Assembly: GCF_000455205.1 (NCBI RefSeq)
Contig: NZ_AUWQ01000039.1
Location: 1-52,656, forward strand
From: Mycobacterium sp. UM_CSW
Lineage (GTDB): Bacteria; Actinomycetota; Actinomycetes; Mycobacteriales; Mycobacteriaceae
DNA length: 52,656 nucleotides
Direction of reading: 5' to 3'
Part shown: in pieces, positions 19,285 through 29,151 of the stretch
How positions within the stretch are numbered: the first letter of the stretch is position 1
How the letters are laid out: each line of letters opens with the position of its first letter
Position numbers and translations under genes: made by a program
Notes under the pieces: generated by a model
Told to the model about the DNA's origin: nothing
What the model saw: only the letters and a program-made list of their open reading frames with translations
Databases searched by the model: none

Positions 19285-20354
19285 GCCGACGAGCGATGCG
19301 CGTACTGGTAGCCCTGCTGACGATCGGCCTGACCGCGGCATGTTCGCTGGATCCGACGCGGCTGCCGGTCCCGGGCGCCTACAGCCCCGACCACTCCTAC
19401 CGGGTCAAGATCCAGTTCTCCAGCGTGCTCAACCTGCCCGCCCGCGCCAAGGTGGACTTCGGCGGGATCCAGATCGGTGTGCTCGACCACGTCCAGCTCG
19501 ACGGCACCACGGCGGTCGCCTACGTCGATATCGCCGGCGACAGCAGGCTTCCCGCCAACACCCGTGCCGAACTGCGCCAGGCCACCCCGCTCGGGGACAT
19601 CTACATCGCGCTGCTGCCGCCGGAGGATCGGGCTGGGGATCGATCCGGGGATGGATCCGGGGACCGGTCGGTGGCGCCGTTGCGCGACGGCGACACGATT
19701 CCGTTGCGCAACACCGCGCCGGCCGACAACGTCGAAGACGTGTTGCGCTCGGTGTCGAACCTGGTGGCCGGCGGCGCGATCGGCACGCTGCAAAGCACCG
19801 TGGTGAACCTCAACCACGCGTTCCCCAAGGATCCCGCCGAGCTGACGCGGGCCCAGCAGACCGTCGCCGGCGTGCTCAACGACCTGGCGGCCAACCAGGA
19901 CACCATCGACGGGATCCTGTCCAGCATGGACAACATCACCACCAACGTGGCCGCCAACACCACGGTGTTCAACCGGCTCGTCACCGAAGGCCCGCCCAAG
20001 CTCCAAGGGCTGTCGGCGATCACCCTGGCCATCCTGAGCGTCGTCGGGGACTCCAGAGAAATCGGCGACCTCGGCGGGCAGATCCTCAACCCGGTCGCCG
20101 GGGACATGATGCAAATGCTTTCCTACATCACGCCATTGGTCGGAACCGTCGCGACCCTCGACACCACCATTCCGGTGCTGGCCGACAAGCTGATCGCGTT
20201 CCTGCACTACAAGCTTCTCGGATTTTTCCGCAATGGCGGCCCGAAATACATTGTCTCCGAACTTCATCCACCCACCGGCCACGAGGGCGTCGATCCCGCC
20301 GACAAGGCTGATGCGGCCGTCTCGGCGATGCAGACGATGGGAATGCTGCCATGA
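19281..20354 (+). CDS. mceE: Mce family lipoprotein MceE (LprN-like)
   Basis: The E subunit of Mce systems is a lipoprotein. The 357-residue product has a signal peptide ending in the lipobox LTAAC (Cys21), then an MCE domain (YRVKIQFSSVLNLPARAKVD, IQIGVLDHVQLDG, LGDIYIALLPP) and a helical region. A 12-residue Gly/Asp/Ser-rich stretch at residues 119-130 is coded by three tandem 12-base units. The frame is open from 18951 inside mceD, but ATG 19281 with its ATGA overlap and lipobox is clearly the start. Confidence 0.94.
   Translation: MSRRAMRVLVALLTIGLTAACSLDPTRLPVPGAYSPDHSYRVKIQFSSVLNLPARAKVDFGGIQIGVLDHVQLDGTTAVAYVDIAGDSRLPANTRAELRQATPLGDIYIALLPPEDRAGDRSGDGSGDRSVAPLRDGDTIPLRNTAPADNVEDVLRSVSNLVAGGAIGTLQSTVVNLNHAFPKDPAELTRAQQTVAGVLNDLAANQDTIDGILSSMDNITTNVAANTTVFNRLVTEGPPKLQGLSAITLAILSVVGDSREIGDLGGQILNPVAGDMMQMLSYITPLVGTVATLDTTIPVLADKLIAFLHYKLLGFFRNGGPKYIVSELHPPTGHEGVDPADKADAAVSAMQTMGMLP
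19635..19670 (+). repeat. Three tandem 12-base units inside mceE
   Basis: GGGGATCGATCC, GGGGATGGATCC and GGGGACCGGTCG lie head to tail and in frame, coding GDRS-GDGS-GDRS. This sits between the MCE domain and the downstream helical region. Copy number could vary without shifting the frame. Confidence 0.8.
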
Positions 20355-21316
20355 AGTTCAATGCCGGCGTCACGCTGGCCATCCTGGCGGTGATGACGCT
20401 GCTCGGCGCGGCCTACATGTCGATCGGCGTGCTCGACATCGGGCCGACGAAACAGGTCACCCGACTCACCTTGCTGCTCAACACTTCCGGCGGCCTGATG
20501 CCCACATCGGAAGTCACGATGCGCGGCATCAAGGTCGGTCGGGTGACCGGCATCCAGACCACCGCGACCGGGCTGGCGGTCTCAATCGACCTCGACCGCG
20601 AACACCCGGTGCCCGCCGACAGCCCGATCAGCGTGGAAAACCTCTCCGCCGCCGGCGAGCAGTACATCGACTTCAAACCGAAACTCATTGCGCCGCCGTA
20701 CTTCGCCGACGGCGCGGTGATCCCGCCGGACCGCGTCGCGCCGATGGTTACCGGCGCCGACTTGCTCACCAAGGTGAATGCCCTGGTCTCGGCACTCAAC
20801 CTCGACCAGGTACGCACCATCATCAGCAACGTCGCCGCCGCGTTCGCCGGCAACGACGCCACCCTCGATTCCCTGGCCACCACGGCTGGGTTGACGGCCA
20901 AGGTGATCCACGACGACAAGCAGTTGATGGCCACCCTGTTCGAGAACGTCTCGACGATGACCACCAACCTGGGTGACATCAACGCCGGCGAGGTGATCAG
21001 CGATACGGGAAAACTGCTGCCGCGTTCGGTGCCGGCATTCCTGCGGATGGTCCACGAATTCGAAACCCTTTCGCACACCGGCGTCGGCGTGGTGGGCCCG
21101 GACGACCCGGTCGGCATCCTGGTGGGCAAGATGAGCCAGTACATCGACATGCTGGCCGGTCCGCTGAGCACCTTCGCCACCGTGCTGGAACCCGCGCTCG
21201 CACCGCTGCACGACGTCAAGGTCGACGCCGGGCATTGGCTCGACTTCTGGGAATCGACCTTCAACGACACCGGCGGCATGCGGGTTCAACTGAACGTCCC
21301 GGCATGGCACCAATGA
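20351..21316 (+). CDS. mceF: Mce family protein MceF
   Basis: Last of the six Mce subunits, 321 residues. N-terminal anchor at about residues 7-29, MCE domain at about 38-115 (TLLLNTSGGLMPTSEVTM, GIKVGRVTGIQT, AAGEQYIDFKPK), then a helical region and no long Pro-rich tail, unlike many MceF proteins. ATGA overlap with mceE; mam follows 16 bases after the stop. Confidence 0.93.
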   Translation: MKFNAGVTLAILAVMTLLGAAYMSIGVLDIGPTKQVTRLTLLLNTSGGLMPTSEVTMRGIKVGRVTGIQTTATGLAVSIDLDREHPVPADSPISVENLSAAGEQYIDFKPKLIAPPYFADGAVIPPDRVAPMVTGADLLTKVNALVSALNLDQVRTIISNVAAAFAGNDATLDSLATTAGLTAKVIHDDKQLMATLFENVSTMTTNLGDINAGEVISDTGKLLPRSVPAFLRMVHEFETLSHTGVGVVGPDDPVGILVGKMSQYIDMLAGPLSTFATVLEPALAPLHDVKVDAGHWLDFWESTFNDTGGMRVQLNVPAWHQ

Positions 21317-21332
21317 TCAAGAAAGAACGGGC

Positions 21333-22088
21333 ATGACCAACTCAACTGTCGACAAAGATGAAACCGTGGACGACACCGAGCCCACGGCGCCCGAGGACGG
21401 CGCAGAAGACACCGTCGAGGCCGACGAGGCCGTCGAGGCCGACGAGGCCGACCCGCCGCCCCGACGATTTTCAAGGTTCCGGCCGAAGATCTCGAGGCGA
21501 TGGGGGGCGGCCGTTGTCTCGGCGGCGGTGCTCGCCGGCGGGGTGTTCGGGTTCATCAAGTACCACCAGGTGACCGGCCAGCTCGCGCAGCTGCGTCAGC
21601 AGCAAGCCGACCGCGACGCCGCGGCACAGCTGGCCAAGGAGTATGCGCTGAAGTCGCTGACGTACAGCTTCGAAGACCCGGACGCCTTCTTTCGTTCGGT
21701 CGAAGACGGTGTGTCGCAACAACTTAAGGACAAATACGTCAACGCCTCCGATTTGCTGAAGAGCATCATGCTGCAGGCGCAGGTCACCTCCACCGGTGAG
21801 GTGCTGGCCACGGACCCGGTGGCCCAGCCCGGCGGGGTCTACCAGGTGGTGGTGTCGGCCCATCAGACCACCCGCAATCTGCAAAACCCGACGCCGAAGG
21901 TGTCGATCATCCTGCTGCAGGTCACGGTGAACAGGGTGGGCAATGCCTGGCAGGTCGCCGACATCGGCCCCAAGGCCGGCGCCCGCCCGCCGATCGAGCA
22001 GCAGCTCCCGGCGCCCGAGCCGCCTCCCCCGGCCGCTCCTGCTCCGGCGCCCAGTCCGGCTCCGGCCAAGCCGGCACCGAAACGGTAG
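21333..22088 (+). CDS. Mce-associated membrane protein (Mam/Mas type)
   Basis: 251 residues: an acidic N-terminal stretch with repeated EADEAVEADEAD, one membrane segment (about residues 54-72), a short coiled region (QLRQQQADRDAAAQLAKEY), an NTF2/VirB8-like extracytoplasmic domain (SLTYSFEDPDAFFRSVEDG to LLQVTVNRVGNAWQVADIG) and a Pro/Ala-rich tail. Such Mam proteins follow many mce operons and are thought to stabilise the Mce complex. Only one clear Mam is present here. Confidence 0.88.
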   Translation: MTNSTVDKDETVDDTEPTAPEDGAEDTVEADEAVEADEADPPPRRFSRFRPKISRRWGAAVVSAAVLAGGVFGFIKYHQVTGQLAQLRQQQADRDAAAQLAKEYALKSLTYSFEDPDAFFRSVEDGVSQQLKDKYVNASDLLKSIMLQAQVTSTGEVLATDPVAQPGGVYQVVVSAHQTTRNLQNPTPKVSIILLQVTVNRVGNAWQVADIGPKAGARPPIEQQLPAPEPPPPAAPAPAPSPAPAKPAPKR

Positions 22089-22098
22089 GCGCGCACCC

Positions 22099-22872
22099 GT
22101 GCGGCGGCTGGCCCTGCTGGGCGCGATCGTGACGATGGCGACGGCGGGCACGGTGTGCCCGATCGCGTCCACCGACACGTCGTTGCCTTCATGCCCGCAG
22201 ACAGCCGCGGTGATCGCGCCGAGCGCGGAGTCGCCGCACACGGACTGCCGAATGCATTCCGGCGCGCTGGATTTCGCGGTCACCTATTGGACCGTGCCCG
22301 AGCTGCCCGGGCCCCGCGCGGTCAAGGTCGTCGTGACCGACGCGTCGGGCGAGGTGGTGCAGACGATCGACGAGCTGTTGGAGCCGTCCAGCCCCGGCGG
22401 CGTCGGGTTGGAGGACATCGACGGCGACGGGCGCGACGAGCTGATCATCCCGATCGCGCGACACCCGTTCAACGGCAGCCCGAATACCCGGTTCACGGTG
22501 TGGCGGGCGCCGGGCGACCGGCTGCATTTCGAACGCACCCAGATGGTCGCGCAGGCCGCGTATCCCAGCGGCGACGGCTACCTGGTGACCAACGCCGGGG
22601 CGCTGGACAGCCGAGACCTGACCTTCTATCTGCCCACGGGAGCCGGCTACACGCTGGTCGTCGTGTTGACCATCGAGGCCGAGCAGGTCGACCCCGACAC
22701 CCACCGGGTCCTGACCGTCATCTGCCGCGCCCACCAGGAAGACGGCCTCCACGCGGTCGACATGAGCCTGCGCCAGGCGGAGGAAACGTTCTGCGCGTCG
22801 CCGGCCGCCATGGCTATCTGGCCGGGCGCCGAGCGCCTTGACATCCGGCGCTGGCGCCGTGGGCAGCAATAA
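22099..22872 (+). CDS. Secreted protein with an FG-GAP/EF-hand-like DxDGDG motif, mce-linked
   Basis: 257 residues from GTG 22099, ten bases after mam. A signal peptide or anchor (RRLALLGAIVTMATAGTV) leads into a soluble domain with four cysteines and LEDIDGDGRDELIIPIA, a calcium-loop-like motif of the FG-GAP/VCBS type. No enzymatic motif recognised. Its place at the end of the mce operon suggests an extracytoplasmic accessory role, but that is only context. The frame is open upstream to 21943 inside mam. Confidence 0.7.
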   Translation: MRRLALLGAIVTMATAGTVCPIASTDTSLPSCPQTAAVIAPSAESPHTDCRMHSGALDFAVTYWTVPELPGPRAVKVVVTDASGEVVQTIDELLEPSSPGGVGLEDIDGDGRDELIIPIARHPFNGSPNTRFTVWRAPGDRLHFERTQMVAQAAYPSGDGYLVTNAGALDSRDLTFYLPTGAGYTLVVVLTIEAEQVDPDTHRVLTVICRAHQEDGLHAVDMSLRQAEETFCASPAAMAIWPGAERLDIRRWRRGQQ

Positions 22873-22876
22873 CGTT

Positions 22877-23254
22877 TCAAGGTGCGCACGCTGCGCGGGA
22901 CACCGCCAGCTGTTGTCGCGCCTGGACGAGATCGCCGGCGAGTAGTTCCGGGCTCGCCGGTCGGTAGGGGTCGCTGGCGTCGATCTGCGCCGCCAGCATG
23001 TCGGATCGAAGCCGCAGGTCGACCGCGGCCGGACCGCGCAAGCCGTTCAGTGGTGACAGGGCGTTTCTGATCTGGCCCGCCACGTAAGGCGGTGTCCCGG
23101 AAGGGCTTACGAGGTCGAGGACGTTCTCGAGTCGGTCGGCCACCGGCACGACAATGCTGCATTCCCAGTCACCGGCGGCCGACGCCGGCGGGCACATCGT
23201 GACCGCGGCGACCACGAGCGGTACGGGCAGAATTCGTTTCAAGCGTGGGCGCAT
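22877..23254 (-). CDS. Small secreted protein of unknown function
   Basis: 125 residues from ATG 23254; the frame opens upstream to 23323, but the ATG follows a GGTAGGGG ribosome-site-like run and begins a clean signal peptide (RLKRILPVPLVVAAVTMCPP) with a PASA-AG cleavage site. The mature protein is about 100 residues with two cysteines (WECS and RAACAP), probably one disulfide. It converges on the preceding secreted-protein gene with a four-base gap. Function not recognised. Confidence 0.7.
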   Translation of the reverse strand: MRPRLKRILPVPLVVAAVTMCPPASAAGDWECSIVVPVADRLENVLDLVSPSGTPPYVAGQIRNALSPLNGLRGPAAVDLRLRSDMLAAQIDASDPYRPASPELLAGDLVQARQQLAVSRAACAP

Positions 23255-23265
23255 TGCCCCTACCT

Positions 23266-23292
23266 TTATCCACAGTTGAGGTTTTATCCACA
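23266..23292 (+). repeat. Two perfect DnaA-box sequences in direct repeat
   Basis: TTATCCACA occurs at 23266-23274 and 23284-23292, same orientation, start-to-start distance 18. Both match the DnaA box consensus exactly. They lie between the small secreted-protein gene and the 13E12-family gene, upstream of its LexA-like box. Confidence 0.7.
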
Positions 23293-23315
23293 GATTGTTA
23301 TTTGACCGGCCCGAT

Positions 23316-23337
23316 TCGCACATTTGTTCGATAGGTT
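23316..23337 (+). promoter_or_regulatory. LexA-like SOS box and -10 element of the 13E12-family gene
   Basis: TCGCAC-ATTT-GTTCGA at 23316-23331 matches the mycobacterial SOS box TCGAAC-N4-GTTCGA with one mismatch. TAGGTT at 23332-23337 fits TANNNT and lies six bases before the GTG, the geometry of a leaderless mycobacterial promoter. LexA control of 13E12-family genes has been reported in M. tuberculosis; here it is inferred from sequence. Confidence 0.6.
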
Positions 23338-23343
23338 GGTGGT

Positions 23344-24726
23344 GTGGGATTCATCAGCGCGGAGGCGGCACGCGAGCGGATCAGCGCCGCTTTGGACGCG
23401 ATCGACGCCGCCCACGATGTGCTGCGGGAGACCTCGTCGGATCTGGTGGGCAACGACTTTCGGGTGGAGGTGGCCCAGCGGCTTGAGACCCAGGCGCGGG
23501 TGAATCGGGGGTTGATGTATCGGGTGTTCGCCGAGATCGCCGAGCCGCCCGACGGCGCCGAGTCCAGCCCGGGGCTGCGGGGCCGGGTGTGCGCGCGACT
23601 CCGTCTGACTTCCGGGGAGGTGACGCGCCGGTTTCGGTTGGCGGCCCGGATTCGGCCGCGGCGCTCGCTGACCGGCCCGCCCCTGCCGCCCGAACTGGAG
23701 ATGGTGGCGGGAGCGGTCGAGGCGGGCGCGCTGGGTGAGGACCATCTGCGCGTGATCTGTCGCGCCTTGGATGTGCTGCCCGCCGCCGTGGCCCCGGCCG
23801 ACGTGGCCGAGGCCGAACGCGTCCTGGTCGAGCATGCCTCCAAACTGGACTCCGCCGTGGTGACCCGGCTGGGGCAGCGCATCGCCGACTACCTCAACCC
23901 CGACGGCACCTTCACTGACGAAGACCGGGCCCGGCGGCGCTCACTGCACCTGGGCCCGCAAGGCCCCGACGGCATGTCGCGGCTGTCCGGGCTGCTCGAC
24001 CCCGAGGCCCGCGCCTACTTCGAAGCCATCGCGGCCGCGGTGCGCCCCGGCCGCCACCAACCCGAGGGCACCCCCGCCGAGGAGCGCGACACCCGCAGCC
24101 AAGCTCAACGCGGCCACGACGCCTTCAAACTCGCGATGAAAACCGCGATCGGCTCCGGCGAGCTCGGCACTCACCGCGGCCATCCGGTCACCGTGGTGAT
24201 CACCACCACCCTGGGCGAACTCGACCAAGCCGCCCACGCCGCCGTTAACACCGCGATCCCGATGCCCGCCCCGGCGCGCACCGGCGGCGGATCGCGCCTG
24301 CCGATGCCCGATCTGATTCGGATGGCGGCCAACGCGATTCACTACCTCGCGGTGTTCGAGGACCACACCAGCCGCCCGCTATACCTGGGCCGGCAAAAAC
24401 GCCTCGCCACCGCCGACCAACGCCTCATCTGCCACGCCCGCGACCACGGCTGCACCCGCCCCAACTGCCTCGAATCGGGCTACCACTCCGAAGTCCACCA
24501 CGTCCCCGACTGGGCCCAAGGCGGACAAACCGACGCCGACAAACTCTTCTTCGCCTGCGGCCCCGACCACACCGGCGCCACCAACGGCGACTACCACACC
24601 GAAGTCACCGACACCGGACGACTCGCCTGGACCGACGGCACCAGCCCGCCCGAAATCAACCACGCCCATCACCCCGACGAACTCCTGAACGGAGACCCCG
24701 ACCCGCCCGACGAAGACGAACCGTGA
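23344..24726 (+). CDS. 13E12 repeat family protein (DUF222 + HNH nuclease domain)
   Basis: 460 residues. The N-terminal two thirds is a DUF222 helical domain (about residues 20-330), and the C-terminal third is an HNH endonuclease-like domain with CHARDHGCTRPNCLESGYHS, EVHHVPDWAQGG and the later CGPDHTGATNGDY. Genes of this family occur in many copies in mycobacteria, and some copies are prophage attachment targets in M. tuberculosis. The GTG at 23344 fits the leaderless promoter. The role is unresolved; a DNA-damage link is suggested by the SOS-like box. Confidence 0.92.
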   Translation: MGFISAEAARERISAALDAIDAAHDVLRETSSDLVGNDFRVEVAQRLETQARVNRGLMYRVFAEIAEPPDGAESSPGLRGRVCARLRLTSGEVTRRFRLAARIRPRRSLTGPPLPPELEMVAGAVEAGALGEDHLRVICRALDVLPAAVAPADVAEAERVLVEHASKLDSAVVTRLGQRIADYLNPDGTFTDEDRARRRSLHLGPQGPDGMSRLSGLLDPEARAYFEAIAAAVRPGRHQPEGTPAEERDTRSQAQRGHDAFKLAMKTAIGSGELGTHRGHPVTVVITTTLGELDQAAHAAVNTAIPMPAPARTGGGSRLPMPDLIRMAANAIHYLAVFEDHTSRPLYLGRQKRLATADQRLICHARDHGCTRPNCLESGYHSEVHHVPDWAQGGQTDADKLFFACGPDHTGATNGDYHTEVTDTGRLAWTDGTSPPEINHAHHPDELLNGDPDPPDEDEP

Positions 24727-24755
24727 ACCGCCGCGTTGCGTGCCAGACTGGGCGG

Positions 24756-25361
24756 GTGCCGCCGCACCGCGATCTGGCCGCGTTCAACGACCGAGCGCCC
24801 GAGTACGACCGCGGGTGGCGCGGCCGCTTGCACCACGAGATCTCCGAACGCACGGCCGACCTCGCGGTGGCGACCGCCGCGTCCGCCGGCAGCGTGCTGG
24901 ACGTCGGCTGCGGGACGGGCTACCTGCTGCGCGCACTCGGTCGTCGCTACCCGGACGCCCGGCAGCTTTGCGGCATCGACGCCGCACCGCAAATGATCGC
25001 TACGGCAAGGGCTTTGGAGGCCGACGACAGGTTGAGCTTTACCGTCGGGGTGGCCGAGGAGCTCGGCTACCCCGACGGCAGTTTCGACCTCGTGGTCAGC
25101 ACGACATCGTTCGATCACTGGACGGATCAACAGGCCGGGCTCGTCGAATGCTCGCGGGTGCTGCGCCCGGGCGGTCACCTGGTGCTCGTCGACCAGTTCT
25201 CGCTGTGGCTGCTGCCGACCCTGGCCACCAGCCGGCGCGGCAAGGCCCGCACCCGACGCCGCGCCACGGCGCTGCTACTGCGCGCGGGGTTTCGCTCCCC
25301 GCAATGGCACCGGCTGTACGCGCTGATCATCAACGGCGTGACGGCAACTAAGCCAGCGTGA
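24756..25361 (+). CDS. Class I SAM-dependent methyltransferase
   Basis: Methyltransferase-11-type protein. SAM-binding motif I is VLDVGCGTGYLLRAL, followed by GIDAAPQMI, PDGSFDLVVST and LRPGGHLVLVDQFS. I take GTG 24756 (about 201 residues, starting PPHRDLAAFNDRAPEYD) because a GGGCGG run precedes it; GTG 24723 would add 11 residues and overlap the 13E12-gene stop (GTGA). The substrate is unknown. Its 3' end overlaps the convergent SDR gene by 14 bases. Confidence 0.87.
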   Translation: MPPHRDLAAFNDRAPEYDRGWRGRLHHEISERTADLAVATAASAGSVLDVGCGTGYLLRALGRRYPDARQLCGIDAAPQMIATARALEADDRLSFTVGVAEELGYPDGSFDLVVSTTSFDHWTDQQAGLVECSRVLRPGGHLVLVDQFSLWLLPTLATSRRGKARTRRRATALLLRAGFRSPQWHRLYALIINGVTATKPA

Positions 25362-26220
25362 AGGGCCGGAAGCTGCCGTCGAGCACGTTCAGGTGCCCGA
25401 TCGTGCGCCCGGTGACCACCGCCGGATCCACCAGCGCCAATTCGACTGCGGCGCGGGCGAAATCATCGGCAGAGGCGGTGTCGACGAAGCCGCTGGCGTA
25501 GTAGGCCAGGCCCGGCGTAAGGATCGGCTTCGACGGCGACAGCGCGTTCACCGCGATGTTGTGGTCGGCCAGGTCGTAGGCCGCGCACTGGGTGAGATGC
25601 TCGAGGGCCGCCTTGGATCCGCCGTAGCCGGGCAGGACGCCGCCGCTGCGGTCGGGATAGGGTCCGTCCCCGGGCATCCGCGACGCGACCGAGGTGATGT
25701 TGATGATCGAGCCGCCGCCGGCGTCGAACATGTCCGGACACACCAGTTGCATCAGCTCGTAGGCGGCGAACACCGCGATGTCGAAATGCCGGCGAAACGC
25801 CTGCAACGGTGTGCTGACGAACCCCGGCCAGCCGGGCTTGGCGCCGCCGCTGGCGGCCTTGGGCGGTTTCGCGCGCGGTTGCGAACCGGGGACCGATGGC
25901 CGGCCGGGCGCGGTGAAGGCCGCGTTGTTGACCAGAATCGTGATGGGCCCCAAGGCCTCTCGCGCCTCGCCCACCAGCCGCGCCACGTCGTCGCGGTCGG
26001 TCAGGTCGGCGCGGATCGCCACGGCGCGCCCGCCGGCCCCCTCGACCTCGGCGACCGTCTCGCCAATGGTGCCGGGCAGCCGGTCGTCCCACACCTGTTC
26101 GGTGCGCCCGACGACGGCCACCGCCGCGCCCTCCGCGGCCAAGGCCAGCGCGATCGCCCGGCCCAGCCCGCGGCTGGCGCCGGTGACGATCGCGGACCGT
26201 CCCGCCAATCGCCCCGTCAT
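25348..26220 (-). CDS. Short-chain dehydrogenase/reductase (SDR)
   Basis: 290-residue NAD(P)-dependent oxidoreductase. Cofactor motif TGASRGLG (residues 14-21), NNAA (about 98-101), catalytic Ser in IINITSVASRMPG and YGGSK for Tyr/Lys. An insert of about 25 residues rich in Pro/Lys/Gly (RPSVPGSQPRAKPPKAASGG) follows NNAA. The ATG overlaps the stop of the TetR gene (ATGA), so the two are co-transcribed and the SDR may belong to that regulon. Substrate unknown. Confidence 0.9.
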   Translation of the reverse strand: MTGRLAGRSAIVTGASRGLGRAIALALAAEGAAVAVVGRTEQVWDDRLPGTIGETVAEVEGAGGRAVAIRADLTDRDDVARLVGEAREALGPITILVNNAAFTAPGRPSVPGSQPRAKPPKAASGGAKPGWPGFVSTPLQAFRRHFDIAVFAAYELMQLVCPDMFDAGGGSIINITSVASRMPGDGPYPDRSGGVLPGYGGSKAALEHLTQCAAYDLADHNIAVNALSPSKPILTPGLAYYASGFVDTASADDFARAAVELALVDPAVVTGRTIGHLNVLDGSFRPFTLA

Positions 26221-26819
26221 CCCGTCACCCCGTGCACGACGATGGCGGTCGTCTGCTCCACCCAGGTGTCGTCCAGCTGCTCCTCCGGGCGCAGCAACAT
26301 CCGCAGCATCGTCGCCCCTCCGATCAGCTCGATCAACCGATCCGGGTCCACGTCGGGATGCGCCTCACCCCGGTCGATCGCCTCGCGCAGCCGCACCCGC
26401 ACCGCCGTGAACACGCCGGCGAAGCGCGACATCACCCGGGCGTTCAGGGCGGGATCGGCCGTCATGTCGGCGACCAGGCCGGGCAACGCCGCACGTACCA
26501 CCGGCGTGGTGAAGACGTCGCGGGTGGCCTCGATCATCATCCGCACGTCGGCGGCGATGTCGCCGGCCGGGGCCTGCAGCGCGGTGGGCGCCGTCGGAAA
26601 CGCGGCCTCGTGCACCAGTTCCGCCTTGCTCGACCACCGGCGATACAGTGCCGATTTGGTGGTCCCGGCGCGTTCGGCCACCGCGGCGAGGCTGAGGTTC
26701 GAATAGCCGATCTCCACAAGCAGTTCCGCGGTCGCCGTGAGGATGGCAGAGTCGATGCGCGGGTCCCGGGGCCGCCCGGCGCCCGGGGCCTTGTCAAGGT
26801 AAGACGGGTCTGCTTTCAT
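26217..26819 (-). CDS. TetR-family transcriptional regulator, Rv3167c-like
   Basis: 200 residues. The N-terminal HTH (about 20-66: ILTATAELLVEIGYSNLSLA, RAGTTKSALYRRWSSKAEL) is followed by a TetR C-terminal ligand domain (TAPTALQAPAGDIAADVRMM onward). Divergent from the APH-like gene, with a 59-base control region between them. By gene order it matches Rv3167c of M. tuberculosis, a TetR repressor of the adjacent Rv3168-Rv3169 genes. The ligand is unknown. Confidence 0.92.
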   Translation of the reverse strand: MKADPSYLDKAPGAGRPRDPRIDSAILTATAELLVEIGYSNLSLAAVAERAGTTKSALYRRWSSKAELVHEAAFPTAPTALQAPAGDIAADVRMMIEATRDVFTTPVVRAALPGLVADMTADPALNARVMSRFAGVFTAVRVRLREAIDRGEAHPDVDPDRLIELIGGATMLRMLLRPEEQLDDTWVEQTTAIVVHGVTG

Positions 26820-28035
<1,216 letters not shown>

Positions 28036-28036
<1 letters not shown>

Positions 28037-29151
28037 TGCTTGGCCCGCTTGACGAGTTCCCGGTACATCAGGTTCCCCAACCGATCGCGTGGGCCGGTTC
28101 CTCGGACCGCAACTTCTACGACCGCTCCTACTTCAACGCCCACGACCGCACCGGGGACATCTTCGTGATCAGCGGCATCGGCTACTACCCCAACCTCGGC
28201 GTTAAGGACGCGTTCTTCCTCGTCCGGCGCGGGGACACGCAGACGGCAGTGCACCTGTCCGACGCCATCGATCAGGACCGGCTGAACCAGAACGTCAACG
28301 GCTACCGCATCGAGGTCAGCGAACCGCTGCGCAAGCTGCGTTTGGTCCTCGACGAAACCGAGGGCATCGCAGCCGATCTCACGTGGCAGGGCCTGTTCGA
28401 CGTCGTGCAGGAACAGCCCCACCTGATGCGGTCCGGCAACCGGGTGACGCTGGATGCGCAGCGGTTCGCCCAGCTCGGTTCCTGGAGCGGGCGCATCGCC
28501 ATCGACGGCGAGGAGATCGCCGTCGACCCCGCGACCTGGCTGGGCAGCCGCGACCGGTCCTGGGGCATCCGTCCGATCGGTGAGCCCGAGCCCGCGGGCC
28601 GGCCCGCCGACCCGCCGTTCGAAGGGATGTGGTGGCTCTACGTGCCGATGGCGTTCGACGAGTTTGCGATCGTGCTGATCATCCAGGAGGAGCCCGACGG
28701 GTTCCGATCGCTCAACGACTGCACCCGGGTGTGGCGCGACGGGCGCGTCGAGCAACTGGGCTGGCCGCGGGTGAAAATCCACTACCGCTCGGGCACCCGC
28801 ATCCCGACCGGGGCCACCATCGATGCGACCGCGCCGGACGGCACCCCGGTGCACTTCGACGTGGAATCCAAGCTGCCCGTGCCGATTCACGTCGGCGGCG
28901 GCTACGGCGGCGACTCGGACTGGCTGCACGGCATGTGGAAGGGCGAGAAGTTCGTCGAGCGGCTGACTTACGACATGACCGACCCGGCCATCGTCGCGCG
29001 GTCCGGCTTCGGCGTCATCGACCACGTGGGCCGCGCGGTTTGCCGCGACGGCGACGGGGATCCGGTGGAGGGCTGGGGCCTGTACGAGCACGGCGCGCTG
29101 GGCCGCCACGACCCGTCGGGCTTCAAGGACTGGTTGACGGTCGCGCCCTAG
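28036..29151 (+). CDS. Conserved protein, Rv3169-like
   Basis: 371 residues, soluble, without signal peptide. Beta-rich sequence with recurrent aromatic and charged strands (NFYDRSYFNAHDRTGDIFVI, ITIVL-type cores, WLGSRDRSWGIRPIG, GMWWLYVPMAFDEFAIVLII), compatible with a lipocalin-like/hydroxyneurosporene-synthase-type fold, although I cannot confirm the family. Always paired with the APH-like gene in my memory of M. tuberculosis (Rv3168-Rv3169). Function unknown. Confidence 0.85.

Noticed and set aside
23344-24726. HNH/DUF222 gene as an insertion sequence or homing element
   Set aside because: No terminal inverted repeats, target duplication or transposase motif is seen; it fits the 13E12 family as a stand-alone gene.
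757-25361. ATGA/GTGA stop-start overlaps
   Set aside because: Common translational coupling in mycobacterial operons; useful for start calls but not unusual.
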